Shown here one piece after another: positions 8,964 through 17,742 of a stretch of DNA of 59,025 bases. Numbering within the stretch: position 1 is the stretch's first letter; every line of letters starts with the position of its first letter. The notes below the pieces were generated by a model. That model searched no databases, was not told the origin of the DNA, and worked only from the letters and a program-made list of their open reading frames with translations. Source of the stretch: Phycisphaerae bacterium (GTDB lineage: Bacteria > Planctomycetota > Phycisphaerae > SM23-33); contig DRGC01000060.1 in assembly GCA_011050235.1 (NCBI GenBank), forward strand, positions 1 through 59,025, read 5' to 3'. A program made the position numbers and the translations under genes.

Positions 8964-11900
8964 TCAAACTGATCCCGTGTCCGTGTAGATCGCCAGTGCA
9001 ACCATCAGGATTTCCTGAGTTCTCTTGGTGAGCCGTTTGAGATCGAAGAAGTCCAGTGTTTTGCGGAAGACCTCCTCTTCATCGCGCCCACAATCTCCCT
9101 TGGTCTCCAAGATACGCATAGCTTCGGCGAGTTCCGAGGGTGGGATGTCCTCAATCTTTCGCGCCCCACGCGGTCGCATTCTGACAAGGGCAGACCCGGC
9201 TAGATGAGCAATCTTGTCTCGCAGTTCATCATTCCCATATTCATCGGAAAGCTCAATTTCGCCACGGGCCGCTGCCGACTCCATACACCGGCCTAGCACT
9301 TCCTCCACGCGTCTCGACACCTTCCGGAAGCCTGCCTGTCTGATGTACAACCGGTATGCGTAATGGCATGGCAATGGCCCATATTCCGAGACTATCTGTT
9401 TCAAGCCAGCTTCGATCTCCCAAAGCGTGCCCGTTCGTGGGTCGGCAAATGACGCACATTCCGTCTTGTCGCCGCTGACCACCCCGGCTTCAGGCTCTGC
9501 GGGATGTCCATTCTCCCTGATAGGCGTTTCGCCTTGCGACTCCCCCCGCAAGTCCGGCGATTGCCTTCTCTCTGTGTCGGGTCCCAAGAGCTTCGGCTGA
9601 GGAGCAGCTTCGCCTCTCAGGGACCATGGTTGAGACGTCGAGGACTCGCCTTCGACAGGATCATCGTCATCATCGGATGCGGCTTCGTGTTGGGGGCTAT
9701 CACCCGCTTCCGCATCCTCAGAAATGCCCTGGGATACTGTGGCCGAAGATGTAGTGGCAGCTTCATTGAACTCATTGCCGTTGTCATTGAGTTCAACATG
9801 ATCGCGTGCGTCATGAGGCACAATGCCCCGCTCTTCTAGCGCTCGCCAGAGACCCTTCAACGCCCTGTCCTTATTGGAGTAGAAAGCACACTCTGTGACA
9901 GTAAAGAACACCCATTTGCAGCGCTCCAGTTGTCGCTGTCGTTGCATATCCGCTTCATAGCGATCGACACCGTGCCACACATCGCCGTTACACTCAACCG
10001 CTAACTGCCGAGGACCATCCTGGACCACAAGGTCAATCCTCTTGCCGGCGACCTCATACTGCGGAAGGACATTGAAGCCCTTTCTCGCCAATGCCAAAGC
10101 AACGTCGACCTCGAACCAACTGTCGAAAGGCGGAGGCGGCTTGATGATCATGCGATTATCCTGCACGGCCCTTCGCTCAAGTTCTTCCCGTTCAAGCTCG
10201 CCGACTTTCTGAGGCTGTGTATTCTCGAAGAACTGGAGCAACCGTTTTCGCAAGTAAGCGTTACTGAGATCGTTGACCCTAACGGAATGAAACAGCCACA
10301 TCTGATCCTTTGCGCGACTTGCAGCAACGTTGTACCGCTTCTCGCCCGTTGGGCCCTCTCTGAAGATTCCGTGTTCGTCAGGTGCCACGACCATTGACAA
10401 GAACATAATGTCGCGTTCGTCGCCCTGAAAACTGTATGGGCTGCCACAGATCAACCGACGGTCTTCAATTTCGGGAGCGCCAATTCTTTCCAGAAGCATC
10501 TTCTCAATGAGTCTGGCTTGTGCTTCGCCCTGAAGGACTATGACGCCCATCGTCTTTCCTTCATAGCGCTCGTCCGTCACACATTCCACAACCGTCTCGA
10601 CAAGCGATTCGGCTTCCGGGTGGTTGACCATACGAGTTCGTGTTCCTTCACGATACCCCCCCTCGACAAACACGTGCTCAAGCGGTGTCAATCGCTCGGA
10701 TCCGAACTGTCTCAGCGGAATCAATGGCTGATCCGAATAGCACAGGTCATTACTGAAACGGATGATCTCCGGCATGCAGCGGAAATGCTCAAGCAATCTG
10801 ATTGTTCGTTTCCCAAAGCGAAGTGCCCCCTGATCGAATAGACTCACATTGACATCGAAGTACTCTGGGAACTCAAAATCGTAGAGGAACTCTTGCATCA
10901 GTTTGTTGATGGCTGCAACGTCTTGGAACTCACCACTGGGACTAATTTGCTTAGGATCCCCAACTATTAGAATCTTCTTCCCCAAGTAGAACAGAGGCAG
11001 TGCTTCAAAGCCGCACTGAGAAGCTTCATCAACAATAATTACATCGAACATTCCAGGATAGGGATCCACGGTATCCCACACTCGATGGAGAGGCATTACC
11101 CATGCGGGGACAGCATCTTTGCACTCATTGAGACTGCGTTGTGCTGCTCTTCTGTTTCGAAAATCCCGCTTTCCCCGGCCTGTCTTGGTCAACGAGTTGA
11201 CATGCTTATTCCATGCTGTCATATGGCGGCAATGATCGTCTGTCAGCCGGGCGCAACAGAACGACCAAGCATGTAGCGACGCCAGTTCCGCGATGATTGT
11301 GTTGATCTCGTCCACGATCTGCTTTGCTCGCTTGGAAAGACTTGGCGCGTCTTCCTGTCGTATGTATTCCTCTATCCAGGACCTGGCTTGAGCCCAATGC
11401 CAAGCGTTTCTGATTTCTCCAATTCGCTCTTCCCAGCACGTATCATCACAGGTACGTTCCAGTGCCTCTGTGAGCTCTGGAACAGCACGTCGCAGCTTCT
11501 CGATATACTCGTCCACTTGCCGAAGACGTTGACGGCCCTTCTTCAAGTCCTGGACCTTGCTCGTCGCGTGTGCATAGGCATCGACATCACGATCGCGAAT
11601 TGCCTTTAGTAGTTCATTCGCAACAGGATGGGCGGCACTCTTGGCAGCAAGTGCCGCCAATGGAGCTTCAGTGTTGCGGATTCCCTCAGCCATGAGGCGC
11701 TTCTTGTGACGTGCCAGCGCAAGGCTGCATGATGCGATCAATTGCTCAATCTCTGATTCGTTGGCCCAGACCGGCTCCCCCAATGCAGGGCATTGCCGTG
11801 AAGTGTCGCGACATTGTGCAATGAGGCCCTCAAGGGAAATCGCACTGTCAAGGGCGTCACACAACGATCTAAGCGTATGCAGCTGTAGGGCGTACGGGCC

Positions 11901-14321
11901 CTTAATCGCGTCGCATCGACCTTTCCAGAATCCCCATGCCTTTGCGCATTCAACACGGACCTGCAACGCATTGGTCACAACAGATAACCGATCAAGGTTG
12001 GCGCAAGAACGCCCACCTACTCGGACAGTCTGGAGTATGTAAAGACGTTCCTTGACTAGCTTCGGGCGAAACGGCCCCCAACCAAGCTTCCCACCGTTTT
12101 CCAGGTGCTCTTTCAGTTTGCAGACATCTTCAAGCAGCGTTCTGGGGTTGGGCTCATCTGGAAAGTCAATGCTGGCCTCATCCGCCACGGAAACGAGGGT
12201 CCCGATAGAATCAATTGTGTCTCTTGTAACGCGATGGAGCTCGCGCCACAAGGAGGGGTTGCTGCTAAGCACATCGCACAGAGCGTCGCGCATCCAGGAA
12301 TATGGCGATGCCGAAAGCCGTCGGCGCTCTCCCTGAAAATCGGTAAGGGAATCACGAATCGCCTCGATAGCATTGGCGTTGATCCCTGCTAGATGATCCG
12401 CCGTTTGCTCGTCTGCCCCCTGTGCCGAACGGGCGCTTTCCTTGATTGCCTCTTCCTCGGACGCGACGAGGCTAGCAATCTCCTCTACGGATGGCAGGGC
12501 ATCGGGCCGCACAAGGCCGAGTTCGTGCCGTTTCTTGGGAGTGAACAGGCGCAAGGCCTCAAGAACGATCTGCAGGTTGCTTCCGGAGACTGGACAGGCC
12601 TTGTCCAAAGGGACGGTGTCCGTGAACCATTCATAGATGCTCCTGTCCCGGTTAACGGCCTCTGCTATTCGTGCGGCGGTCCCTCGATATGTACCTTCTG
12701 CAATGGACTGCGAATGTGTTTCGGATTCCCTGATATCACGAAGACGTCGATCCGTCCTGGCCTTCTCTTCCCTCAAATTGCGAAGTCTCTGGTCAAGCTC
12801 CTCACGCTCTCTTGTCGCTTGATCCTCGTCCCATCCCTCGTTCTTGTTAAGTATCCCATCAACACTGGCTTCCAGGGATTGTTTTTCCTCAGGACCACTC
12901 CCGAGTAGGTTGATACAGAGCGGGCGCAGTTCCGGCGGGACCAATCCTGCAAGAACCTGAAGCGCACGCGGCGTCTTGGCGGTGACAAGAATTCGCTGTC
13001 CCGTGGCAAGCAGATGGCAGATTAGGTTTGCGATCGTATGGGATTTTCCCGTGCCTGGCGGCCCCTGCACAAGAACGCCGCTGGCTGTCTGGAGCTTGTC
13101 CACAATGCTTCGCTGTTTCTCATTCGACGGCTTTGGAAAGAACAGCTCGCCCTCAAACTCGCCGTTCGTGCTCTCCGGTTCCTCATCTGAACGGGCATCG
13201 CCTCTTGGCTGAAGTTCGGCAAGATCGCCGAACCAACCAGGTATCTCTCCGCCATCTTCGATTCTCTCCTTAATCTGCTTCAGTGTTTCGGTGAGACCTC
13301 TAGCAGATCGTTTTCGCAAGATGATTGCTGGCGCATACTCTACGATGGGCTTGGACGTAGCCCGAACTCCTTCCTTCTCAAGCCTGTCGTGGTACTCGCC
13401 ATGTGCCTGTTCCCCGTTCTGATTCCTCGAAAAGAAGGAATGTGTAAGTGCTTCGAGAACTCCTTGGATAATGGACTTCTCCCATGGGTCTTCCAGCGAT
13501 TCTTGCTCCGGATTCTGATTGCCATCCCCATTGCTCATTGGCACTGTCAAGCCGGCCTTCGCCGTCTCTTCCGCTCGCAGAGGCACATCCGCAACGTCCA
13601 ACATGTCCAGCTCTGGCCGAAGTCTTGTTCCGTCTGGATGAGGTCGAACCCTGAATGTCTGACGTTGTGCCTCAAACTCAAGAGAGGCATTGGCCGCAAT
13701 CAGATGGCGACACACACGATGCTCGGTAGGCGTCTGCCATGTGAGAAGCCCGAGGCCAAGAACGAGCTCATATTCTTCGCCAAGCCGGAGTTGCTCCTGA
13801 TGAATGACAAAAAGCTTGGAATACGCACGATGAATGCTATCCCAGACATTGTGCTCTTCCGTCCACGGGACCCAGCGTTCCTCAAGGTAACGATCCCATC
13901 TTCGCTGAACTTCTGGATGATCCTCTATACGTTCGGTCCGGGACGTGAATTCCGGTTCGTCGGAGCCTTCCCGCCAGGTTGGATTCTTGATCTGTCTGGT
14001 GATTTCGGGCAGGAGTTCGGGCACGTTGCTCTTGTTTCGGAGAAACGACTTGTTGATCCAGTCTTGGCATTGATCTGGCACAGATGGCAGCTCAGGTTCA
14101 CGCCGATTCTGGACCTCCGCCCAGATAGCGGGATCGCAGTCTTCGTCGCGCCCCCACGCCTGCGCGAAACATCCATTCTCCCTGGGAATATCGCTGACCC
14201 AGAGGACCTTTTCATAGGTATCGATATCTCTCACTAGCGTGTATCGCAAAGAAGCAAGCCGCTTGAGATACTCAATCAATCGAAAGACTTTGCCTTCTTG
14301 TGGCTTGGTGGGCTCGCTCAT
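8964..14321 (-). CDS. Large SF1 (Upf1-like) helicase with Vsr/DUF559-like nuclease domain; candidate defence effector
   Basis: Protein of 1785 residues. Walker A GPPGTGKS lies at about residue 420, the DEAD-box-like VDEASQCG at about 1099, GDPKQISPSG just after, and a C-terminal helicase motif FQGDERDIMFLS near 1290-1310 followed by NVAASRAKDQ. A restriction-like nuclease domain follows at about 1400-1500, with the acidic core RIDLVV and LAVECNGDVWHG. The last 150 residues form a separate winged-helix-looking domain seen in related giant helicases (DUF3320-like). The order helicase then Vsr-like nuclease matches large defence proteins such as Hhe; function here is inferred. The ATG at 14321 is preceded by GGGAGGG and lies 3 bases after the HTH gene stop, so the two are translated together. 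Long spacer helices (about 500-1000) look coiled coil. Confidence 0.88.
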   Translation of the reverse strand: MSEPTKPQEGKVFRLIEYLKRLASLRYTLVRDIDTYEKVLWVSDIPRENGCFAQAWGRDEDCDPAIWAEVQNRREPELPSVPDQCQDWINKSFLRNKSNVPELLPEITRQIKNPTWREGSDEPEFTSRTERIEDHPEVQRRWDRYLEERWVPWTEEHNVWDSIHRAYSKLFVIHQEQLRLGEEYELVLGLGLLTWQTPTEHRVCRHLIAANASLEFEAQRQTFRVRPHPDGTRLRPELDMLDVADVPLRAEETAKAGLTVPMSNGDGNQNPEQESLEDPWEKSIIQGVLEALTHSFFSRNQNGEQAHGEYHDRLEKEGVRATSKPIVEYAPAIILRKRSARGLTETLKQIKERIEDGGEIPGWFGDLAELQPRGDARSDEEPESTNGEFEGELFFPKPSNEKQRSIVDKLQTASGVLVQGPPGTGKSHTIANLICHLLATGQRILVTAKTPRALQVLAGLVPPELRPLCINLLGSGPEEKQSLEASVDGILNKNEGWDEDQATREREELDQRLRNLREEKARTDRRLRDIRESETHSQSIAEGTYRGTAARIAEAVNRDRSIYEWFTDTVPLDKACPVSGSNLQIVLEALRLFTPKKRHELGLVRPDALPSVEEIASLVASEEEAIKESARSAQGADEQTADHLAGINANAIEAIRDSLTDFQGERRRLSASPYSWMRDALCDVLSSNPSLWRELHRVTRDTIDSIGTLVSVADEASIDFPDEPNPRTLLEDVCKLKEHLENGGKLGWGPFRPKLVKERLYILQTVRVGGRSCANLDRLSVVTNALQVRVECAKAWGFWKGRCDAIKGPYALQLHTLRSLCDALDSAISLEGLIAQCRDTSRQCPALGEPVWANESEIEQLIASCSLALARHKKRLMAEGIRNTEAPLAALAAKSAAHPVANELLKAIRDRDVDAYAHATSKVQDLKKGRQRLRQVDEYIEKLRRAVPELTEALERTCDDTCWEERIGEIRNAWHWAQARSWIEEYIRQEDAPSLSKRAKQIVDEINTIIAELASLHAWSFCCARLTDDHCRHMTAWNKHVNSLTKTGRGKRDFRNRRAAQRSLNECKDAVPAWVMPLHRVWDTVDPYPGMFDVIIVDEASQCGFEALPLFYLGKKILIVGDPKQISPSGEFQDVAAINKLMQEFLYDFEFPEYFDVNVSLFDQGALRFGKRTIRLLEHFRCMPEIIRFSNDLCYSDQPLIPLRQFGSERLTPLEHVFVEGGYREGTRTRMVNHPEAESLVETVVECVTDERYEGKTMGVIVLQGEAQARLIEKMLLERIGAPEIEDRRLICGSPYSFQGDERDIMFLSMVVAPDEHGIFREGPTGEKRYNVAASRAKDQMWLFHSVRVNDLSNAYLRKRLLQFFENTQPQKVGELEREELERRAVQDNRMIIKPPPPFDSWFEVDVALALARKGFNVLPQYEVAGKRIDLVVQDGPRQLAVECNGDVWHGVDRYEADMQRQRQLERCKWVFFTVTECAFYSNKDRALKGLWRALEERGIVPHDARDHVELNDNGNEFNEAATTSSATVSQGISEDAEAGDSPQHEAASDDDDDPVEGESSTSQPWSLRGEAAPQPKLLGPDTERRQSPDLRGESQGETPIRENGHPAEPEAGVVSGDKTECASFADPRTGTLWEIEAGLKQIVSEYGPLPCHYAYRLYIRQAGFRKVSRRVEEVLGRCMESAAARGEIELSDEYGNDELRDKIAHLAGSALVRMRPRGARKIEDIPPSELAEAMRILETKGDCGRDEEEVFRKTLDFFDLKRLTKRTQEILMVALAIYTDTGSV

Positions 14322-14324
14322 AAG

Positions 14325-14552
14325 CTACCCTCCCCCTTCCTTCTTGCCCTTGAGTCGGCCGTATGCCTGCGTCGGCGGGATGCCGTCGCAAATCCAGGCG
14401 TCGATAGCGTCTTTGTGAAACCGCCAGTGGCGGCCGATCTTCGTACCAGGTACCTTGCCAGCCTGGCAGAGCTTGTACAGCGATGACTTTGACAGCTTGA
14501 TGTAGGTCGCCAGGTCATCGAGCGTCATGATCGTGTCGGTCATCCCGGCCAT
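14325..14552 (-). CDS. Small helix-turn-helix (excisionase/MerR-like HTH_17) DNA-binding protein
   Basis: Protein of 75 residues. It contains the classic HTH_17 pattern MTLDDLATYIKLSKSSLYKL, then GKVPGTKIGRHWRF and KDAIDAWI. Such small proteins bind DNA as excisionases or as operon regulators. The start at 14552 is chosen because AAGGTGG lies 5 bases upstream and because the promoter at 14612-14641 would start transcription near 14604, leaving the earlier in-frame start at 14603 without a leader. Its stop lies 3 bases before the helicase ATG, so it probably controls or assists that gene. The inverted repeat at 14627-14664 is a plausible autoregulatory site. Confidence 0.85.
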   Translation of the reverse strand: MAGMTDTIMTLDDLATYIKLSKSSLYKLCQAGKVPGTKIGRHWRFHKDAIDAWICDGIPPTQAYGRLKGKKEGGG

Positions 14553-14611
14553 CGGAACCACCTTTGAGAAAGGATGCTGGATCGGGCTGGACCCCGGGTC
14601 CACGTAGCCGG

Positions 14612-14641
14612 ATCATAACCGTCAATGTCTATTGCTGTCAA
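14612..14641 (-). promoter_or_regulatory. Sigma70-type promoter of the HTH-helicase operon
   Basis: On the minus strand: TTGACA (14641-14636), an 18-base spacer, TATGAT (14617-14612). The start of transcription would fall near 14604, about 52 bases before the HTH gene ATG. Confidence 0.65.
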
Positions 14642-14664
14642 TGCCCGATCGGCCAGCAATAGAC
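14627..14664. promoter_or_regulatory. 11-bp perfect inverted repeat spanning the -35 box: operator candidate
   Basis: GTCTATTGCTG (14627-14637) and CAGCAATAGAC (14654-14664) are perfect reverse complements 16 bases apart. The left arm overlaps the spacer and -35 box of the operon promoter, so a bound protein would block polymerase. GTCAATG also occurs twice as a direct repeat (14621-14627, 14637-14643). The HTH protein is the obvious candidate ligand; this is inference. Confidence 0.55.
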
Positions 14665-15535
14665 GGCCGCTAACCTCGTTTTCGGGGACGTTGCTGGGAG
14701 AGATGGACAGGCCCGGCGGGCCGGTAGATGTTAGCCGGGCCCGCCCGCCGTGAGGCGTGAGCGTAGTGAACGCTCGAACGGTGAAGGGCCCGGTGGGTGG
14801 GCTTACCATCGGGCAGAGCCCCGGCGGGGCGACAGAGGGGGTCGGTCGGGCTGCGCCCGACCTTACGCGCAGAACGGCCGTTGGCCGTTCTGCTGAGGGG
14901 GTTGGGTCGGGGTCGGCAGAGGGATCAGACGCGACATCGGTACTTGGGCCGCGAATCGGTTTCTGTCGCCCCGCCGGGGCTCACGATTCTTTGCATCCGT
15001 TTTCCGGGGCCTTGCCGTTCGGTCGTTCGCTTTGCTCACACCTCACGGCCGCGACCCCGGCTAACATCTCGTCGGCCCTACGGGCCTCAGAGAAACAAGA
15101 GGGCCGCTGACCTCGTTTTCGGGGCCGGAGGCCGAGTGTCGGTCGAGCTCTGCTCGACCTTACATGCAGAACGTCCGGGGGCCGTTCTCCTGACGAGGAT
15201 GTGTCGGTCGGGGTCGGTCGAGCCTGTGCTCGACCTTATGCGAAGAACGTCCGGGGGACGTTCTCCTGACGGGGATGTGTGGTGTAGGCCTTTGCCCCAG
15301 GAGCAAGCTCCTGGGCTATCATCGGGCGTGCCTCCATTTTGCGAACGGGGGGTGTGTCTTTACCGGCTGACAGCCCCGTCGGCGGCCCCGGAAGAGGTCG
15401 CAATGTGAGATTTTTTCTTGACTGGGGGCGTTTTTTCTTGACTGCTGGCATCATTTCGTTTAGCGTCTCTTCCAGGCTGGGGAGCAATTCTTGACTGAGA
15501 TTTTCACGGAAGAGAAGGGCTAAGGAGGGCCCAAT
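14661..15535. repeat. Long intergenic stretch built of repeat-family elements
   Basis: No convincing gene; open frames here are made of repeat sequence. Elements in order: the GGCCGCTAACCTCGTTTTCG element (14661-14687); GGTCGGGC-tgc-GCCCGACC at about 14847-14865 followed by an AGAACG/CGTTCT hairpin; a second CGCTGACCTCGTTTTCGGGG element (15099-15124); GGTCGAGC/GCTCGACC with AGAACGTCC at about 15132-15190 and again at about 15217-15270; the CCCAGGAGC hairpin (15296-15315); and three TTCTTGACTG copies (15415-15424, 15435-15444, 15488-15497) leading into the gene at 15554. Confidence 0.65.
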
Positions 15536-15553
15536 TTCAAAAGGAGAAGAATC

Positions 15554-15997
15554 ATGAGGCCACTACGTGTAATGTTCTGCGTGGGGGCGATCATCGGCAT
15601 GATCGGCGCGCCGGCGTCGGCCACCCTGGTGGACTCGATTTCCTTAGGCGACGACCTGGGCGGCGGACTGTTGATTGTGACCTTCCAGTTCGCAGGCCCG
15701 ATTCCAGGCACGATCATAGGCACAACGGCCACCCAGACCGGCTCAGTGACCGTTCCGGGATTCTTCAGCTTCAGTGTGGCCGGGGATACGTATGTCGCCC
15801 CCTGGAACCTGACGAACCTGAGCGATGACTGGATCGTATCGGCTGCTTTCAACCTGAAACCGATTCTGACGTTGTTCGACGACAACTCGCTCCCGTCGAC
15901 GCCCAATGGCGCCTCAGGTCGCCTCGGCGCTGTCAGGATCAGCGGCCCGGTCGACATCGGCTCGTCGGAGTCGCCGTGGCGGACAAACATAACGTAA
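15554..15997 (+). CDS. Small secreted protein without sorting tail
   Basis: Protein of 147 residues with a strong ribosome binding site (AAAAGGAG, 7 bases before ATG). Residues 1-23 are a Sec signal peptide ending near APASA. The mature part is beta-rich and has no PEP-CTERM tail, transmembrane helix or cysteine. It lies 59 bases before another small secreted protein gene in the same direction and may share its transcript. I do not recognise the family; it may be a PEP-CTERM relative that lost its tail, or a genuinely released protein. Confidence 0.65.
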   Translation: MRPLRVMFCVGAIIGMIGAPASATLVDSISLGDDLGGGLLIVTFQFAGPIPGTIIGTTATQTGSVTVPGFFSFSVAGDTYVAPWNLTNLSDDWIVSAAFNLKPILTLFDDNSLPSTPNGASGRLGAVRISGPVDIGSSESPWRTNIT

Positions 15998-16056
15998 CAA
16001 TGAGAACGTCAGATAAGAAACGGCAGTGAGAACCCTAAAGAGCGAGGAGTTACATC

Positions 16057-16725
16057 ATGAAAAACTGCGTCATTGCAATTACGGCTGTTTGTTTGTTGAT
16101 CGCGGCGGGCGCCGCCGGAGGGGTGGTCGTTGACAACGACCTGTTCCCGGCCGGCGGCGGCAGGTACTCGACAGACGACACGGCAGACTTTGCACTCTAT
16201 GCATGCGAGATAATCAGTATGGAACTCAGTTCCAGTCCCGGCGCAATCTCCCTCTCGCCTCCGGGCCCCGGTGAGAGCTTCGCCGTCGATTCCTTCTTCG
16301 ACATCACGGTGGAATTGGTCCGCGGCGGCGGCTGGGAAGTCGACAGTTTCTTCGACATAACCTCTACATTCTTGATCGCCTACGGCGCCGGTGGCGGCGG
16401 CGGCGGCGCCGGCGGTTGTACGTATGAGATCGAACTGATCGCGATGGTCCTGACCGGCACCTTCGAGGACGGGACGTCCTTCATACTGCAAGAAAGCCCC
16501 TCCCTGGCGTCAACTGGCGTGCACATCACCGAGCCGCTTCCAGACGACCAATGGCAGATCGACAGCTTCTTCGACGTCTACTTCGAGCTGACCGTCGGTG
16601 ACGGGCCGGTTGTTGCGGCGTCGGGGCCCCAGCGCATGACCCTCGTCCCCGAACCGGCCTCCGCCGTGCTGTTTGTTCTCGCTGGTCTGATCGCAACGGC
16701 TCGTCGGCGTCGGCGTAGGACGTAG
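16057..16725 (+). CDS. Small PEP-CTERM protein with triple 'IDSFFD' repeats
   Basis: Protein of 222 residues. Signal peptide at 1-21, then a beta-rich body in which a segment ending DSFFDI/V recurs four times (VDSFFDI twice, IDSFFDV once, plus the related stretch in between), a glycine tract GGGGGGAGG, and the tail VPEPASAVLFVLAGL followed by ARRRRRR. GAGGAG lies 7 bases before the ATG. It would be exported and sorted by exosortase. The frame stays open for 31 more codons after its TAG into a second degenerate tail, see the pseudogene entry. Confidence 0.82.
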   Translation: MKNCVIAITAVCLLIAAGAAGGVVVDNDLFPAGGGRYSTDDTADFALYACEIISMELSSSPGAISLSPPGPGESFAVDSFFDITVELVRGGGWEVDSFFDITSTFLIAYGAGGGGGGAGGCTYEIELIAMVLTGTFEDGTSFILQESPSLASTGVHITEPLPDDQWQIDSFFDVYFELTVGDGPVVAASGPQRMTLVPEPASAVLFVLAGLIATARRRRRRT

Positions 16726-16737
16726 TCGCATCCATCA

Positions 16738-16916
16738 GAGGCTTCGGCGGGCAGGCCGGCGACGCTGGGCCTGTTCATCGCGAGCGGCGCGTGCCTATTG
16801 AAGCGGAGACGCACAAGGTGACTGAGCTGTCCGAAAGCGCTTCGGCCGGGAGAACGACTCGAGTCGAGCGGCTGGCCCTGGGCGGCCTAGCCCTGCTGCG
16901 ACGTAAGCGCACGTAG
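16738..16916 (+). pseudogene. Two tandem degenerate PEP-CTERM tails
   Basis: In frame with the preceding gene but after its TAG, 16756-16821 reads PATLGLFIASGACLLKRRRTR then TGA (P at 16756). In another frame 16872-16916 reads LALGGLALLRRKRT then TAG. Both are typical PEP-CTERM ends (hydrophobic helix plus Arg/Lys cluster) with no body or start attached. They are read as remains of duplicated genes. Confidence 0.6.
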
Positions 16917-17018
16917 TCGTTCGAAACAACCGGTTCTCTTGAGCGGGCGGGCCATCGGGCTCGCCCGCTTCCTCTTCCCCGGATGGCGGCGTTCCCTTTG
17001 GTTGCACTTGTGGAAATA

Positions 17019-17040
17019 GAGGGCCGCTTCGTTTTCGGGG
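17019..17040. repeat. Copy of the GGCCGC...CGTTTTCGGGG element (short form)
   Basis: This is the same element as at 14661, 15099 and 19205 but lacks the five-base TAACC. It introduces the hairpin pairs that follow. Confidence 0.5.
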
Positions 17041-17100
17041 AGCGTCGGTCGGGCTGCGCCCGACCTTACATGGAGAACGTCCGTTGGCCGTTCTCCTGAG

Positions 17101-17234
17101 GCGAGGGTCGGTGTCGGTCGGCGGGGCCGACCTTACGCGGAGAACGTCCGTTGGCCGTTCTCCTGAGGCGAGGGTCGGTGTCGGTCGGCGGGGCCGACCT
17201 TACGCGGAGAACGTCCGTTGGCCGTTCTGCTGAG
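17101..17234. repeat. Exact tandem duplication of a 67-bp dual-hairpin element
   Basis: Units 17101-17167 and 17168-17234 are nearly identical. Each holds GGTCGGC/GCCGACC followed by CTTACGCGG and an AGAACG...CGTTCT hairpin around CCGTTGG. The last unit ends in TTCTGCTGAGG rather than TTCTCCTGAGG. A third, related unit precedes them at 17043-17100. Confidence 0.75.
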
Positions 17235-17269
17235 GTGGGGGTGCTGTCAAGCAGGCGTCGGGGCGGCGG

Positions 17270-17737
17270 TCAGCTCAGCTCGATCCACACGAAGACGATG
17301 CAGGCGGCGACGAGGGCGAGGAGCAGCGACAGACATCCGATGCTCACCCGTGTGATGCGGCGCCGGCGGCGCGCGATCTCGTCATGGACGACCCGCCAGC
17401 CGGCCAGCGCCCGGTCGATGTCGACTTGCTTGACCAGCAGTTCATCGAACCCGTCGACCAGCGAGAGCATCATCTGCTTGTGGAGGGGTTTGACCTTGTC
17501 GGACCCGTTGCGGAGGGTGATCCCGGCGGCGACGGTGACCCGCCCGCGATCGAAGACCAGGTGGACCCGTTGCGGGCAGCGCGAGGGGTTGCCTGGGGCC
17601 CTGCCGCCGCATTCGGCGTTGAGGGCGTCGGGCCCGGAGGCGGTGGCCAGAAAGCCGCTGCGATGCAGCATCTCGGCGGCCAACGCGAACGCCTGGTCCT
17701 TCTCCAGCGTGGTGACGAAGACGTGCTCGATTAACAT
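17270..17737 (-). CDS. Hypothetical protein with C-terminal membrane helix
   Basis: Protein of 155 residues starting MLIEHVFVTTLEKDQAF. The N-terminal 115 residues look like a soluble alpha/beta domain and contain CGGRAPGNPSRCPQR with two cysteines. A basic stretch (IARRRRRITR) precedes a C-terminal membrane helix at about 130-152. The start at 17737 is 5 bases after the stop of the CPBP protease gene, so it is the third gene of a zinc-ribbon/protease/membrane operon. A longer frame upstream is antisense overlap with the protease and was not used. Function unknown. Confidence 0.7.
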   Translation of the reverse strand: MLIEHVFVTTLEKDQAFALAAEMLHRSGFLATASGPDALNAECGGRAPGNPSRCPQRVHLVFDRGRVTVAAGITLRNGSDKVKPLHKQMMLSLVDGFDELLVKQVDIDRALAGWRVVHDEIARRRRRITRVSIGCLSLLLALVAACIVFVWIELS

Positions 17738-17742
17738 GACGG

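Noticed and set aside
4721-9031. 1436-codon open frame on the plus strand
   Set aside because: It lies exactly opposite the FHA-phosphatase and kinase genes, which have clear domains. Its sequence is Arg/Gly/Val-rich without motifs, an effect of high third-position GC.
561-14552. KAP NTPase, kinase, phosphatase and helicase as one operon-type system
   Set aside because: The KAP gene is on the opposite strand and convergent, and the helicase operon has its own promoter and is followed by hairpins. At most they are a shared neighbourhood.
14757-15408. Two overlapping frames of 117 and 203 codons in the gap after the HTH gene
   Set aside because: They are translations of the hairpin repeats; each repeat copy is read as a similar peptide.
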